From: CAZBGL01 sp964491375
GTDB lineage: Bacteria; Desulfobacterota; Deferrisomatia; Deferrisomatales; Deferrisomataceae
Length of the DNA: 14,280 bases
Assembly (NCBI GenBank): GCA_964491375.1
Contig: CAZBGL010000254.1
Location: 1-14,280 of the forward strand
Direction of reading: 5' to 3'
In this document: positions 1-7,161 of the stretch, in pieces
Layout: every line of letters begins with the position of its first letter
How positions within the stretch are numbered: the first letter of the stretch is position 1
The notes under the pieces: model-generated
What the model saw: only the letters and a program-made list of their open reading frames with translations
Told to the model about the DNA's origin: nothing
Databases searched by the model: none
Position numbers and translations under genes: made by a program

Positions 1-678
1 GGTGTCGCGCCTGGCTCCCCGGGCCCAACCCCCACCCGGCAGCACCCCCCGCAGGAGCCACGCCGCAGCGCCGCGAAACCGCAGTCCCCCGAGACACGCA
101 CCCGCCCCCAACGGGGGGAGAACGGCGAAAACCAGCTCGAATCCGGCCGCCGGCACGACGGCCCCGGCCACACGCGCCGCCCCCAGGCCCCCCGCCACGC
201 CACCCAGGGCCAATACCACCCCCGCGCCAAAGAAACGCAGAATGCCCAGCCAGTGCAGCCGTGCCAGGGAGACCGGACCGTCCGCGGCCCGGGCACGCGC
301 CACGAGGTCTCCGTTCCACCGCCGCACGGCCGCGTCCACGCGCCCGCCCACCGCCCCGGCCACGAGCCCCCAGGCCACCCCCAGCCCCACCCTCGCCGGC
401 AGGCTCCACCCGGCCGGCAGGAACGCGGCGGCAACCGCGGCAGCCAGTCCTGCCACGCTCTCGTCCGGCGGCACCCGGGCACCCACCGGCAGGTCGAACA
501 ACCACAGGAGCTCCAGCATGGCCCCGCACCACAGCCCCGCCCAGGGGTCCTCCAGCACCGCACCGGCCAGGAGCCCGGAAACCAGGGGACGGGACACCAT
601 CGACTGGATCAGGGCGGTACGGTCCGTGAACACCACGCCCCCCAGCAACACCAGGATCGCCATCTGGGCCGGGTTCAC
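1..678 (-). CDS. PTS mannose/fructose/sorbose-family EIIC membrane subunit (C-terminus off the left edge)
   Basis: Reading the minus strand from a GTG at 678 gives 226 open codons to the window edge with no stop. The protein is strongly hydrophobic, with long Leu/Ala/Val/Gly runs typical of a multi-span membrane protein. Around residues 43-72 it has the pattern E-D-P-W-A-G-L-W-x-G-A-x-L-E-L-L-W, then G-A-x-V-P-P-D, which matches the conserved region of mannose-type IIC. The start overlaps the IIB stop as GTGA and is preceded by GGAGGAGGT, so I chose it over the ATG five codons in. By family knowledge, IIC forms the sugar channel with IID. IID and HPr would be expected beyond the left edge but cannot be seen. 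Family members are roughly this long or slightly longer, so only a short C-terminal piece is probably missing. The substrate cannot be told from sequence. Confidence 0.82.
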   Translation of the reverse strand, partial: MNPAQMAILVLLGGVVFTDRTALIQSMVSRPLVSGLLAGAVLEDPWAGLWCGAMLELLWLFDLPVGARVPPDESVAGLAAAVAAAFLPAGWSLPARVGLGVAWGLVAGAVGGRVDAAVRRWNGDLVARARAADGPVSLARLHWLGILRFFGAGVVLALGGVAGGLGAARVAGAVVPAAGFELVFAVLPPLGAGACLGGLRFRGAAAWLLRGVLPGGGWARGARRDT

Positions 679-1163
679 CGCACCTCCTCCGAACCCAGGA
701 TCTCCACCAGGGCGGGGCTCCGGTCCGAGGGCACGGCGCGGGCCTCGATCTCCACGCCCTTCCGGGCCAGCATCCGGAGCTCCCGTTCGTCCTCTGCGGT
801 CAGGAACACGCTGTGGGTCACCGCGTGGCTTCCCCGGCGGGGGTGCAGGTTGCCCAGGTTCAGGCGGCGGAACCGAAGCCCGCTCTCGTAGGCCGCACAC
901 GCGTCGTCCACCTGCGGAAACAGCAGCAGGATCCGGTGTCGGCTGTCCTCGGCCGCCACCACGTCCGCGGCCTCCCGGGGATCTACCACCCGGACGCCCA
1001 ACGCAGGGGTGGCCAGCGCCTCCAGCAACGCCCGCTGCATGGGATCCGCGCTTTCCCGGGAGCCCACCACCAGGATCAGGTCCACTCCCAGGTGGGGGAC
1101 CCACCCTTCGAGCACTTGGCCGTGGATCAGCCGGTTGTCCACCCGCGCCAGGATCACCGCCAT
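675..1163 (-). CDS. PTS mannose/fructose/sorbose-family EIIB
   Basis: A 162-residue cytoplasmic protein with the IIB hallmark R-x-D-x-R-L-I-H-G-Q-V near the N-terminus. His14 in L-I-H-G-Q is the expected phosphorylated residue, accepting phosphate from EIIA and passing it to the sugar held by IIC/IID. Length is normal for this family (about 160). The ATG start overlaps the end of the IIA gene by 10 bases, and its TGA overlaps the IIC GTG, so IIA-IIB-IIC look translationally coupled. The placement directly after rapZ, hprK and ptsN suggests this permease, or its phosphorylation state, feeds the same regulatory circuit. It could be a regulatory rather than a sugar-transporting system, since its substrate is unknown. 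Confidence 0.93.
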   Translation of the reverse strand: MAVILARVDNRLIHGQVLEGWVPHLGVDLILVVGSRESADPMQRALLEALATPALGVRVVDPREAADVVAAEDSRHRILLLFPQVDDACAAYESGLRFRRLNLGNLHPRRGSHAVTHSVFLTAEDERELRMLARKGVEIEARAVPSDRSPALVEILGSEEVR

Positions 1164-1576
1164 GTTCGCGTCCCCGCCCTCTGGTTCCAGATCTCGCTGG
1201 CCAGCACGATGTTGCGCCGCCCGTAGTCCCGCAGGAACGCCGCCAGCGACACCAGATCCATTTCGTTTCGGGCCGTCAGGGCCTTGACCAGGATGGGCAG
1301 GTTCACCCCGGCCAGCACCTCCACCCGGCCCGGCTCCAGGAAGGGCAGGCTCAGGTTCGTGGGCGTGCCGCCGAACAGGTCCGTCAGCAGGAGGACCCCG
1401 TCCCCGGTGTCCGCTTCGCCCAGAGCCCGCTCCAGGCGGCGGCGGGCGCTCTCGGTGGGCTCGTCGTAGCTCAGGGTGAGGGCCCGGACCTGCTCCGCAC
1501 GGCCCACGATCCCTTCCGCGGCCCGAACCAGCTCCTGGGCCAGGTTCTGATGCGCGGCCACGACGATTCCGATCAT
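1154..1576 (-). CDS. PTS mannose/fructose/sorbose-family EIIA
   Basis: A 140-residue cytoplasmic phosphocarrier. It begins M-I-G-I-V-V-A-A-H-Q, where His9 is the expected phosphorylation site that takes phosphate from HPr. A second conserved motif, L-L-T-D-L-F-G-G-T-P-T-N, lies at residues 63-74 and is diagnostic for the mannose-type IIA fold. The ATG at 1576 overlaps the rapZ TGA (ATGA). The frame stays open further upstream, but that extension lies inside rapZ and is low-complexity, so it is not coding. It is a separate domain protein here, whereas E. coli ManX fuses IIA to IIB. No HPr or EI gene is visible in the window. Confidence 0.94.
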   Translation of the reverse strand: MIGIVVAAHQNLAQELVRAAEGIVGRAEQVRALTLSYDEPTESARRRLERALGEADTGDGVLLLTDLFGGTPTNLSLPFLEPGRVEVLAGVNLPILVKALTARNEMDLVSLAAFLRDYGRRNIVLASEIWNQRAGTRTWR

Positions 1577-2436
1577 CGCTCCACGTCCCGGTGCAGCACC
1601 TGGACCCTTTTCCCCGTCCCCTCCAGGCGGCGGGCCATCTCCTCGACCACGGTCACGGAACGGTGTTTGCCCCCGGTGCATCCCACGGCCACCGTGAGGG
1701 ACGTCTTTCCCTCCTTTTCGTACAAGGGAATCAGATACTCCAGGAGGTCCGTGAACCGTCTCAGGAACTCCCGCGCCTCGTCGAAGGAAAACACATGGTC
1801 CCGCACCCGGGGATCGATCCCGGTGCGGCCCTTGAGTTCCGGCACGAAGTAGGGATTGGGCAGAAACCGCACGTCCACCAGGAGGTCCGCCTCCAAGGGG
1901 ATCCCGTACCGGTACCCGAAGCTCATCAGGTGCACCTGCAGGGTGCCGTCCTCCAGGCCGCGGCGGAAGTACTGCCACAGGGCCCGCTTCAGGTCGTGTA
2001 CGGTCATGCCCGACGTGTCGATCACCCGGTCCGCCCGTTCCTTGACCTCGCCGAACAGCTCCCGCTCCCTCCGGATGCCCTGGACCAGGGGGCCCTCCCC
2101 TGCCAGGGGATGGCGCCGCCGCGTCTCGCTGAAGCGGCGCACCAGGATCTCGTCCGAGGCCTCCAGGAACAGCACTTCCGTCCGGATGCCGAGCCGCTCC
2201 ACCTGGGCGAAGGCGTCACGGTAGTCTTCCAGGAAATGGGGCTCGCGCAGATCCATGCCCACGGCCACCTTCTGGATCTCGCCCCCGGCCAGCACGCTCA
2301 GTTCCAGGAACTTGGGCAGGAGCACCGCGGGCAGGTTGTCCACGCAGAAAAACCCCAGATCTTCCAGGGCCTTGAGGGCCGACGTCTTGCCCGAGCCCGA
2401 AAGCCCGGTCACCACCACCAGCCGCACCCGGCTCAC
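1573..2436 (-). CDS. rapZ: RapZ family RNase adapter / nucleotide-binding protein
   Basis: A 287-residue protein, normal length for the family. The N-terminal P-loop domain has Walker A G-L-S-G-S-G-K-T at residues 11-18. The C-terminal domain carries the conserved G-C-T-G-G-K-H-R-S-V at 252-261 and a terminal H-R-D at 282-284. In E. coli RapZ senses glucosamine-6-phosphate, binds small RNA and recruits RNase E to tune glmS. Outside enterics the role is less certain, so I assign only the family. The GTG start overlaps the hprK stop (GTGA) and its own stop overlaps the IIA ATG. The neighbouring hprK and PTS genes are its usual company in Gram-negative bacteria and in Firmicutes (as yvcJ). Confidence 0.95.
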   Translation of the reverse strand: MSRVRLVVVTGLSGSGKTSALKALEDLGFFCVDNLPAVLLPKFLELSVLAGGEIQKVAVGMDLREPHFLEDYRDAFAQVERLGIRTEVLFLEASDEILVRRFSETRRRHPLAGEGPLVQGIRRERELFGEVKERADRVIDTSGMTVHDLKRALWQYFRRGLEDGTLQVHLMSFGYRYGIPLEADLLVDVRFLPNPYFVPELKGRTGIDPRVRDHVFSFDEAREFLRRFTDLLEYLIPLYEKEGKTSLTVAVGCTGGKHRSVTVVEEMARRLEGTGKRVQVLHRDVER

Positions 2437-3368
2437 GGCTTCCTCCGCAGCTCGGCCTCGAGCCGTTTCGACAGCCGGAGTGCGCTGTGCACCCCGGCCC
2501 GCTTCAGCAGGTGGTTCCGCGCGGCCACCTCCACCACCGAGGCCATGTTCCGGCCGGGCGCCACCGGGATCCGCAGGTACGGGACCTCCACGCCCAGGAT
2601 CGCGTACGTGCGCTCCTCGATCCCCAGCCGCTCGTAGACCTCGTCCTCCCGCCAGGGGACCATCTCGATCACGAGCTCCACCTGCTTTTCGTCCCGCACC
2701 GACGTGATCCCGAACAGTTCCCGGATGTTCAGGATCCCGATCCCCCGGATCTCGATGTGGTACCGGATCCGCTCCTCGCCCTCACCCACCAGCCGAAACG
2801 GTGGATACAGGCGGATCCTCACCACGTCGTCCGCCACGAGGCGGTGCCCCCGCCGCACCAGGTCGAGGGCGCACTCGCTCTTTCCGATGCCGCTCTCCCC
2901 GACGAGAAGGATGCCCACCTCGATCACGTCCACCAGTACGCCGTGAACCGTGGCGGTGAGCGCCAGCCGGTCCCACAGGAACCGGCCCACCCGCTCGATG
3001 AACACCGAGCTGCGAAGCGGGGTGCGCAAAAGGGGCGTGCCGGTACGGTCCGCCTCCTGGACCATCACCTCGGGCACCTCCAGGCCCTTGGTGACCACGA
3101 AACAGGCCGCGCCCGCCTCGAAGACCTTGCGAACGTTGGCATCCCGCACGGGAGGCTCCAGCGTCCCCAGGTACTCGATCTCCGTCTGGCCCAGGATCTC
3201 CACGCGGTGGGGGCGGATCTGGCGGGTATAGCCGGCGAGCGCAAGCCCCGGCTTCTGGATCCGGGGCACCCGGACCTCGTTGGCGAGGCCGTCGGCTCCT
3301 GCCAGCAGTTCCAGTTCCAGCCGGTAGGGCCGGGCTTCCAGGAGCTCGGAAACCCTGAGCGAAGGCAT
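2433..3368 (-). CDS. hprK: HPr kinase/phosphorylase
   Basis: A 311-residue protein, typical length. The N-terminal domain (about 1-130) is the DRTGG-like regulatory half. The C-terminal kinase half has a conserved His142 in V-H-G-V-L-V-D-V, Walker A G-E-S-G-I-G-K-S at 157-164, D-D at 180-181, and the family signature E-I-R-G-I-G-I-L-N-I at 206-215. By family knowledge, HprK phosphorylates and dephosphorylates HPr on a serine, linking metabolic state to PTS activity. The ATG start lies 13 bases after the ptsN stop. Its presence in an LPS-making cell beside ptsN and rapZ is typical of deltaproteobacteria and some other proteobacteria, where it more likely serves regulation than classical carbon catabolite repression. 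No HPr gene is in view. Confidence 0.96.
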   Translation of the reverse strand: MPSLRVSELLEARPYRLELELLAGADGLANEVRVPRIQKPGLALAGYTRQIRPHRVEILGQTEIEYLGTLEPPVRDANVRKVFEAGAACFVVTKGLEVPEVMVQEADRTGTPLLRTPLRSSVFIERVGRFLWDRLALTATVHGVLVDVIEVGILLVGESGIGKSECALDLVRRGHRLVADDVVRIRLYPPFRLVGEGEERIRYHIEIRGIGILNIRELFGITSVRDEKQVELVIEMVPWREDEVYERLGIEERTYAILGVEVPYLRIPVAPGRNMASVVEVAARNHLLKRAGVHSALRLSKRLEAELRRKP

Positions 3369-3381
3369 CCGGCCGGCCCTG

Positions 3382-3843
3382 TCAGTACTTCTCGTCCTCG
3401 CGGGCGATGACCTCGTAGAGCTCCTCCCGGGTGTCCGCCCGCAGGAGTTCCTCCCGGAACGCCCGGTCCTTGAGCAGCCGGGAGATCCGTGCCAGAGCCT
3501 TGAGGTGCGTGCTGGCGGAGTTCTCCGGCGCCATCAGGAGGAAGAACAGGTGCACGGGAGCGCCGTCCATGCTGTCGAACTCCACCCCCTCCGGGCTCCG
3601 GCCGAACACGGCCACCAGTTCGTCCAGATCTCGGAGCTTTCCGTGGGGGATCGCGATGCCCTCGCCGATGCCCGTGCTCCCGAGCCGCTCGCGCTCCAGC
3701 AGGACGTCCACGGCCTGCCGTGGGTCCCGAAGCTTTCCTTCGGCCACCAGGACCTCCACGAGCTCGGCCAGCACTCCGGGCTTGTCCCGGGCCGTCAGGT
3801 GGGGAAGGATCCGAGTCTTGGTCAGGAATTCCAGGAGCTTCAT
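3382..3843 (-). CDS. ptsN: EIIA-Ntr (PTS IIA-like nitrogen regulatory protein)
   Basis: A 153-residue single-domain IIA of the fructose/mannitol type. The phosphorylation-site motif G-I-A-I-P-H-G-K places the active His at residue 67. The length and position two genes after rpoN match the rpoN-hpf-ptsN cluster found across proteobacteria. EIIA-Ntr takes phosphate from NPr/HPr and acts as a regulator (of potassium handling and other processes) rather than in sugar uptake. The ATG start is preceded by AGGGAGA. The 38-base gap from hpf holds a compact hairpin. The next gene, hprK, starts 13 bases downstream. Confidence 0.95.
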   Translation of the reverse strand: MKLLEFLTKTRILPHLTARDKPGVLAELVEVLVAEGKLRDPRQAVDVLLERERLGSTGIGEGIAIPHGKLRDLDELVAVFGRSPEGVEFDSMDGAPVHLFFLLMAPENSASTHLKALARISRLLKDRAFREELLRADTREELYEVIAREDEKY

Positions 3844-3859
3844 TCAGACCGTCTCCCTG

Positions 3860-3877
3860 GCGGTCCCGGGGGACCGC
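3860..3877 (-). other. Intercistronic hairpin between hpf and ptsN
   Basis: A perfect 7-bp inverted repeat (GCGGTCC, loop CGGG, GGACCGC) fills the middle of the 38-base hpf-ptsN gap. On the transcribed strand it is followed at once by the ptsN Shine-Dalgarno region and not by a U-run, so it is not an intrinsic terminator. It could protect an mRNA 3' end or affect ptsN translation. The role is inferred only. Confidence 0.5.
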
Positions 3878-3881
3878 GGCC

Positions 3882-4412
3882 TCACTCGGGTTCGATCAGG
3901 CCGTAGTGGCCGTCCTCCCGGCGGTAGATCACCTTCACCCGGCCGTCCACATCGGTGAACACCAAGAACGGCCGGTCGGTCAGATCCATCTCCATGGCGG
4001 CCTCGTCCACGGTCATGGGGTGGGCCGGATAGTGTTCCGTCTGGATGACCCGGGGGGTCTCCTCCACGCTCTCGTAGGCGAACACCCTCTCGCGCAGGGC
4101 GCGGGCCTCGCGGCTGCGCAGGGGTTTGCGCCGCTTGAGCTTTTCCTTGTAGCGCTTGAGCTGGCGCTCGAGCTTGTCCACCACGTTGTCGATGGCCGAG
4201 TAGAAGTCCGCGTTCTCCTCTTTGGCGTTGATCCGGATGCCGTTGGCCTGGAGCGTCACCTCGGCTGTGTGCCGGATCTTCTCCTGTCCCAGGATCACGT
4301 GGCCCTCCACGATGCCGTCGAAGTACTTGTGGAGCCGCTGCACCTTCTGGGTCGCGTACTGCTTGAGGGCGTCCGAAGGTTCCACGTGCCGGAAGGTGAT
4401 GTTGAGGTTCAT
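3882..4412 (-). CDS. hpf: Long-form ribosome hibernation promoting factor
   Basis: A 176-residue protein. The N-terminal domain (about 1-100) is the YfiA/HPF ribosome-binding fold, with the basic stretch L-K-R-Y-K-E-K-L-K-R-R-K around 85-96. The C-terminal domain (about 118-176) has the E-x-D-L-T-D-R-P-F-L-V-F pattern of the long-form dimerisation domain. Long HPF holds two 70S ribosomes together as 100S particles during stress. It lies directly after rpoN, as in many proteobacteria, but most gamma-proteobacterial versions are short, so the long form fits a deltaproteobacterial or other origin. The ATG at 4412 has AGGAGGA four bases upstream. It has its own promoter in the 87-base gap after rpoN. 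Confidence 0.95.
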   Translation of the reverse strand: MNLNITFRHVEPSDALKQYATQKVQRLHKYFDGIVEGHVILGQEKIRHTAEVTLQANGIRINAKEENADFYSAIDNVVDKLERQLKRYKEKLKRRKPLRSREARALRERVFAYESVEETPRVIQTEHYPAHPMTVDEAAMEMDLTDRPFLVFTDVDGRVKVIYRREDGHYGLIEPE

Positions 4413-4450
4413 GGACTCCTCCTGATCCGGGTCGGAAACGCAAGCGGTGG

Positions 4451-4479
4451 ACTGTATCAGAGCTCCCGGGGGGTGTCAA
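4451..4479 (-). promoter_or_regulatory. Sigma70-type promoter for hpf-ptsN-hprK-rapZ-PTS
   Basis: On the minus strand TTGACA (4479-4474) is followed by a 17-base spacer and TACAGT (4456-4451), with TG one base before the -10 as in extended -10 promoters. Transcription would start about 4444, giving a leader of roughly 30 bases to the hpf ATG. An imperfect stem (about 4496-4486 with 4471-4460) spans the -35 region but has no U-run, so it is a weak terminator candidate for rpoN at best. No -24/-12 (sigma54) element was seen here. Confidence 0.75.
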
Positions 4480-4499
4480 TCAAGGCCCCGGAGCCCTTC

Positions 4500-5915
4500 C
4501 TAGAAGTAGCGGCGGCGGGCCGACGAGGGCAGAATCCCCATGCTCTCCCGGTACTTGCTCACGGTGCGCCGGGCGATCTTGAGCCCGAACCGTTCGGCCA
4601 GGAGCCGTGCGATCTGGAGGTCGCTCAGGGGCTTTCGCGGGTCCTCCTTGCTGATCAGTTCCCGTATCCGGGCCTTCACGCTGCGGCTGGCCAGGTCCTC
4701 GCCGTCCCGGCTCTGGATCCCGCTCGAGAAGAAGAACTTCAATTCGAACGTGCCCTGGGGGGTGTGCATGTACTTGTTCGTGGTGATCCGGCTCACCGTG
4801 GACTCGTGCATCCCGATGTCGTCCGCCACGTCCTTGAGAATCAGGGGCCGCAGGTAGTTGATGCCCTTGTCCAGGAACTCCCGCTGGAACTTCACGATCG
4901 AGCACGCCACCTTGTACAGGGTCTGCTGCCGCTGCTGGATGCTCTTAATGAGCCACATCGCGGCCTGCATGCGCTCCTGGATGTAACTGCGGGCCTCCTG
5001 GCACTCGGGGCTGTCGTCCTTGAGGATGCTCTGGTAGTACCGTGAGATCCGAAGCCTCGGGATTCCTTCCTCGTTGAGCCGGACCACGTAGTCGTCCCCC
5101 TCTTTCACCACGTACACGTCGGGGACCACGTAGTCCACGCGCGTGGAGGCGAAGTTGCGTCCGGGCCGCGGCTCGAGCTCGGCGATCTGCCGGGCCGCCT
5201 CCACCACATCGTCGAACGAGACCCCCAGGTCGGCCGCCAGCTTCTTGTAGTTCTTGGTCTCCAGGGCCTTGAGCCCGCACTGGATCACGCGCACCACCAG
5301 TTCGTCGAGGCCGCTCTCCCGGGCCTGTTTGAGGAGGCACTCCTCCAGGCTGCGGGAGGCCACCCCCACCGGGTCGAAGTCCTGGATCACGGCCAGCACC
5401 CGCTCCACGTCCTGCGGGGAGACCTCGGCCTGGGATGCGATCTCCTCCACGGTCGCCCGCAGGTACCCGTCCTCGTCCACGTTGCCCACGATGAACGCGC
5501 CGATGCGTTTCTGGCGTTCGTCCAGATGGCTCAGGCGCAGCTGCCACATCAGGTGGTCCTGGAGGGTGGTCTCGGGCGAGAGGTAGTTCTCGTAGGAGGG
5601 AACGTCCTCGGGGACGTCGATGGGCGCGTCCGGCGTGGCGGTGACGTTGTAGTGGGCGAGAAACTGCTCCCAGTCGATCTCCGGGCCCTTCCGGTCGTCT
5701 CCCGACTCGCCGTTGGGCGATGACTCTTCCGGCAGCGGCTCCTCTCTCACCTCCTCCAGGAGCGGGTTCTCCTCCATCTCCTCCCGGACCCGCTCCGCCA
5801 GTTCCAGCCGCGAGAGCTGGAGCAGCTTGATCGCCTGCTGGAGCTGGGGGGTCATCACCAGCTCCTGGGTCAGGCGCAACTGCTGGTTCAGGTTCTGACG
5901 GATCTCAAGGGCCAT
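4500..5915 (-). CDS. rpoN: RNA polymerase sigma-54 factor
   Basis: A 471-residue protein with the full sigma-54 layout. Region I (1-50) is Gln/Leu-rich with L-N-Q-Q-L and M-T-P-Q-L-Q-Q-A-I-K-L-L. An acidic linker follows at about 55-105. The core-binding domain covers about 110-300, with D-P-V-G-V-A-S at 181-187. A helix-turn-helix region lies near 360-380. The RpoN box A-R-R-T-V-S-K-Y-R-E is at 448-457, close to the C-terminus. It recognises -24/-12 promoters and needs AAA+ activators. The frame extends 42 codons further upstream, but that part overlaps lptB and is low-complexity. The ATG at 5915 gives the family N-terminus, has AGGCGG just upstream, and lies 5 bases after the lptB stop. Confidence 0.97.
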   Translation of the reverse strand: MALEIRQNLNQQLRLTQELVMTPQLQQAIKLLQLSRLELAERVREEMEENPLLEEVREEPLPEESSPNGESGDDRKGPEIDWEQFLAHYNVTATPDAPIDVPEDVPSYENYLSPETTLQDHLMWQLRLSHLDERQKRIGAFIVGNVDEDGYLRATVEEIASQAEVSPQDVERVLAVIQDFDPVGVASRSLEECLLKQARESGLDELVVRVIQCGLKALETKNYKKLAADLGVSFDDVVEAARQIAELEPRPGRNFASTRVDYVVPDVYVVKEGDDYVVRLNEEGIPRLRISRYYQSILKDDSPECQEARSYIQERMQAAMWLIKSIQQRQQTLYKVACSIVKFQREFLDKGINYLRPLILKDVADDIGMHESTVSRITTNKYMHTPQGTFELKFFFSSGIQSRDGEDLASRSVKARIRELISKEDPRKPLSDLQIARLLAERFGLKIARRTVSKYRESMGILPSSARRRYF

Positions 5916-5920
5916 GCCGC

Positions 5921-6655
5921 CTAGTCGAGTCGGAAGGTCTCGCCCAGATACACGGCCCGGGCCCTGTCGTCCCGGGCCACGGAATCCGGCGGACCTTCCA
6001 CGAGCACCGTTCCGTGGCTCACGATGTACGCCCGGTCGCACACGCCGAGCGTTTCCTTGACGTTGTGGTCACTCAGTATGACACCAATGCCCAGGCCTTT
6101 CAATTGCAGGATCCGGTCCCGGATCTCGCCCACCGCGATGGGATCGATGCCCGCGAACGGCTCGTCCAGGAGCATGAACGCGGGATCCATGGCCAGCGCC
6201 CGGGCGATCTCCACGCGCCGCCGCTCCCCCCCCGAAAGGAGATGGGCCTTGCGGTCCGCCAGGTGGCGGATCCCAAGGGCCTCGAGCACCGACTCGGTGC
6301 GTTCCTCGGCCTCGGCCCGGGGCACGCCCCGAGCTTCGAGCACGCCGAACACGTTCTCCCGCACCGTCAACCCCCGGAACACGCTCGGCTCCTGGGGCAG
6401 GTAACCGATCCCCCGGCGCGCCCTGAGGTACATGGGCAGCCGGGTGAGGTCCGTGCCGTCCAGACGCACCGATCCCTCGTCCGGCCGCACGAGCCCCACG
6501 ATCATGTAGAACGTGGTCGTCTTGCCCGCGCCGTTGGGCCCGAGGAGGCCCACCACCTCTCCGCGGTTCACCACCAGGTCCACCCCCCGGACCACGGCCT
6601 TGCCCCGGTACCGCTTGACCAGGCCGCGGGCCTCCAGCCGGCCCGGTCCGATCAC
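5921..6655 (-). CDS. lptB: LPS export ABC transporter ATP-binding protein LptB
   Basis: A 244-residue ABC ATPase that powers LPS extraction from the inner membrane with LptF/LptG (not in this window). It has Walker A G-P-N-G-A-G-K-T at 39-46, Q-loop Gln88 in Y-L-P-Q-E, signature L-S-G-G-E at 140-144, Walker B M-L-L-D-E-P-F-A-G-I-D at 161-171 and switch His197 in S-D-H-N. The P-F-A-G-I-D-P variant is typical of LptB. The GTG at 6655 overlaps the lptA stop (GTGA). The frame is open upstream, but that stretch lies inside lptA and is not protein-like. Length matches the family (about 240). Confidence 0.97.
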   Translation of the reverse strand: MIGPGRLEARGLVKRYRGKAVVRGVDLVVNRGEVVGLLGPNGAGKTTTFYMIVGLVRPDEGSVRLDGTDLTRLPMYLRARRGIGYLPQEPSVFRGLTVRENVFGVLEARGVPRAEAEERTESVLEALGIRHLADRKAHLLSGGERRRVEIARALAMDPAFMLLDEPFAGIDPIAVGEIRDRILQLKGLGIGVILSDHNVKETLGVCDRAYIVSHGTVLVEGPPDSVARDDRARAVYLGETFRLD

Positions 6656-7161
6656 GGTTTCTGCTCCTCCCCCTTCCCGGGATACAGCACGGCCCGGGCC
6701 CCCTCCACCACCGTGCGGTCCTCCGCCAGGTACAGCGTGATGCGCTGTCCGGCCACCACGTCCTTGCCCCGCCACACCCTAGGAGCGCCCTCCAGCACGA
6801 CCACCCCCCGGGCTGCATCGTAACGGGCCCGGTCGCCCGCGGCCAGAACCTCGCCCTTCCGGATCCGGACGCCGCCCCGGGCCACGGCCTGCTGCACCTC
6901 GCGGGTTCGGGGATCCACCCGCACCTCCAGTTCGTCCGCCTCCAGTTCCATCTCCCCCTGCACCGCCCTCACGTGCCCCTGGAACAGCACGCGGTGCTCC
7001 GCGCCCCGGATCTCCAGGGAGTCCGCGTCCACCCGGAGGGGTTCCTTGCCCCCCGACCACAGGCCAGGGACCGGGTCGGCGGACAGGGCAGGTCCGGCGA
7101 GGATCCCGGCCAGGAGCAGGATCCAGGCCGCTCTCAGCGCGCGGGTTCCCACGGGGTTCAT
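6652..7161 (-). CDS. lptA: LPS transport periplasmic protein LptA
   Basis: A 169-residue protein with a signal peptide: basic start, hydrophobic core W-I-L-L-L-A-G-I-L-A-G, and a probable cut after A-L-S-A near residue 28. The mature part is an OstA/LptA beta-jellyroll, shown by alternating short strands such as L-R-V-D-A-D-S-L-E-I, V-L-F-Q-G-H-V and A-G-D-R-A-R-Y. LptA forms the periplasmic bridge that carries LPS from LptC to the outer-membrane LptD/E. The ATG at 7161 overlaps the lptC TGA (ATGA), with GGGGAGG about 10 bases upstream. The frame continues further upstream inside lptC but has no LptA character there. Assignment rests on fold pattern plus position between lptC and lptB. Confidence 0.92.
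   Translation of the reverse strand: MNPVGTRALRAAWILLLAGILAGPALSADPVPGLWSGGKEPLRVDADSLEIRGAEHRVLFQGHVRAVQGEMELEADELEVRVDPRTREVQQAVARGGVRIRKGEVLAAGDRARYDAARGVVVLEGAPRVWRGKDVVAGQRITLYLAEDRTVVEGARAVLYPGKGEEQKP

Noticed and set aside
2..1852. Long open frame on the plus strand across the left end
   Set aside because: It lies antisense to IIC, IIB, IIA and rapZ, is Pro/Arg/Ser-rich with no domain, and is expected from scarce stop codons in GC-rich DNA.
3860..3877. Intrinsic terminator between hpf and ptsN
   Set aside because: The stem is perfect but is followed by a purine-rich ribosome site rather than a U-run.
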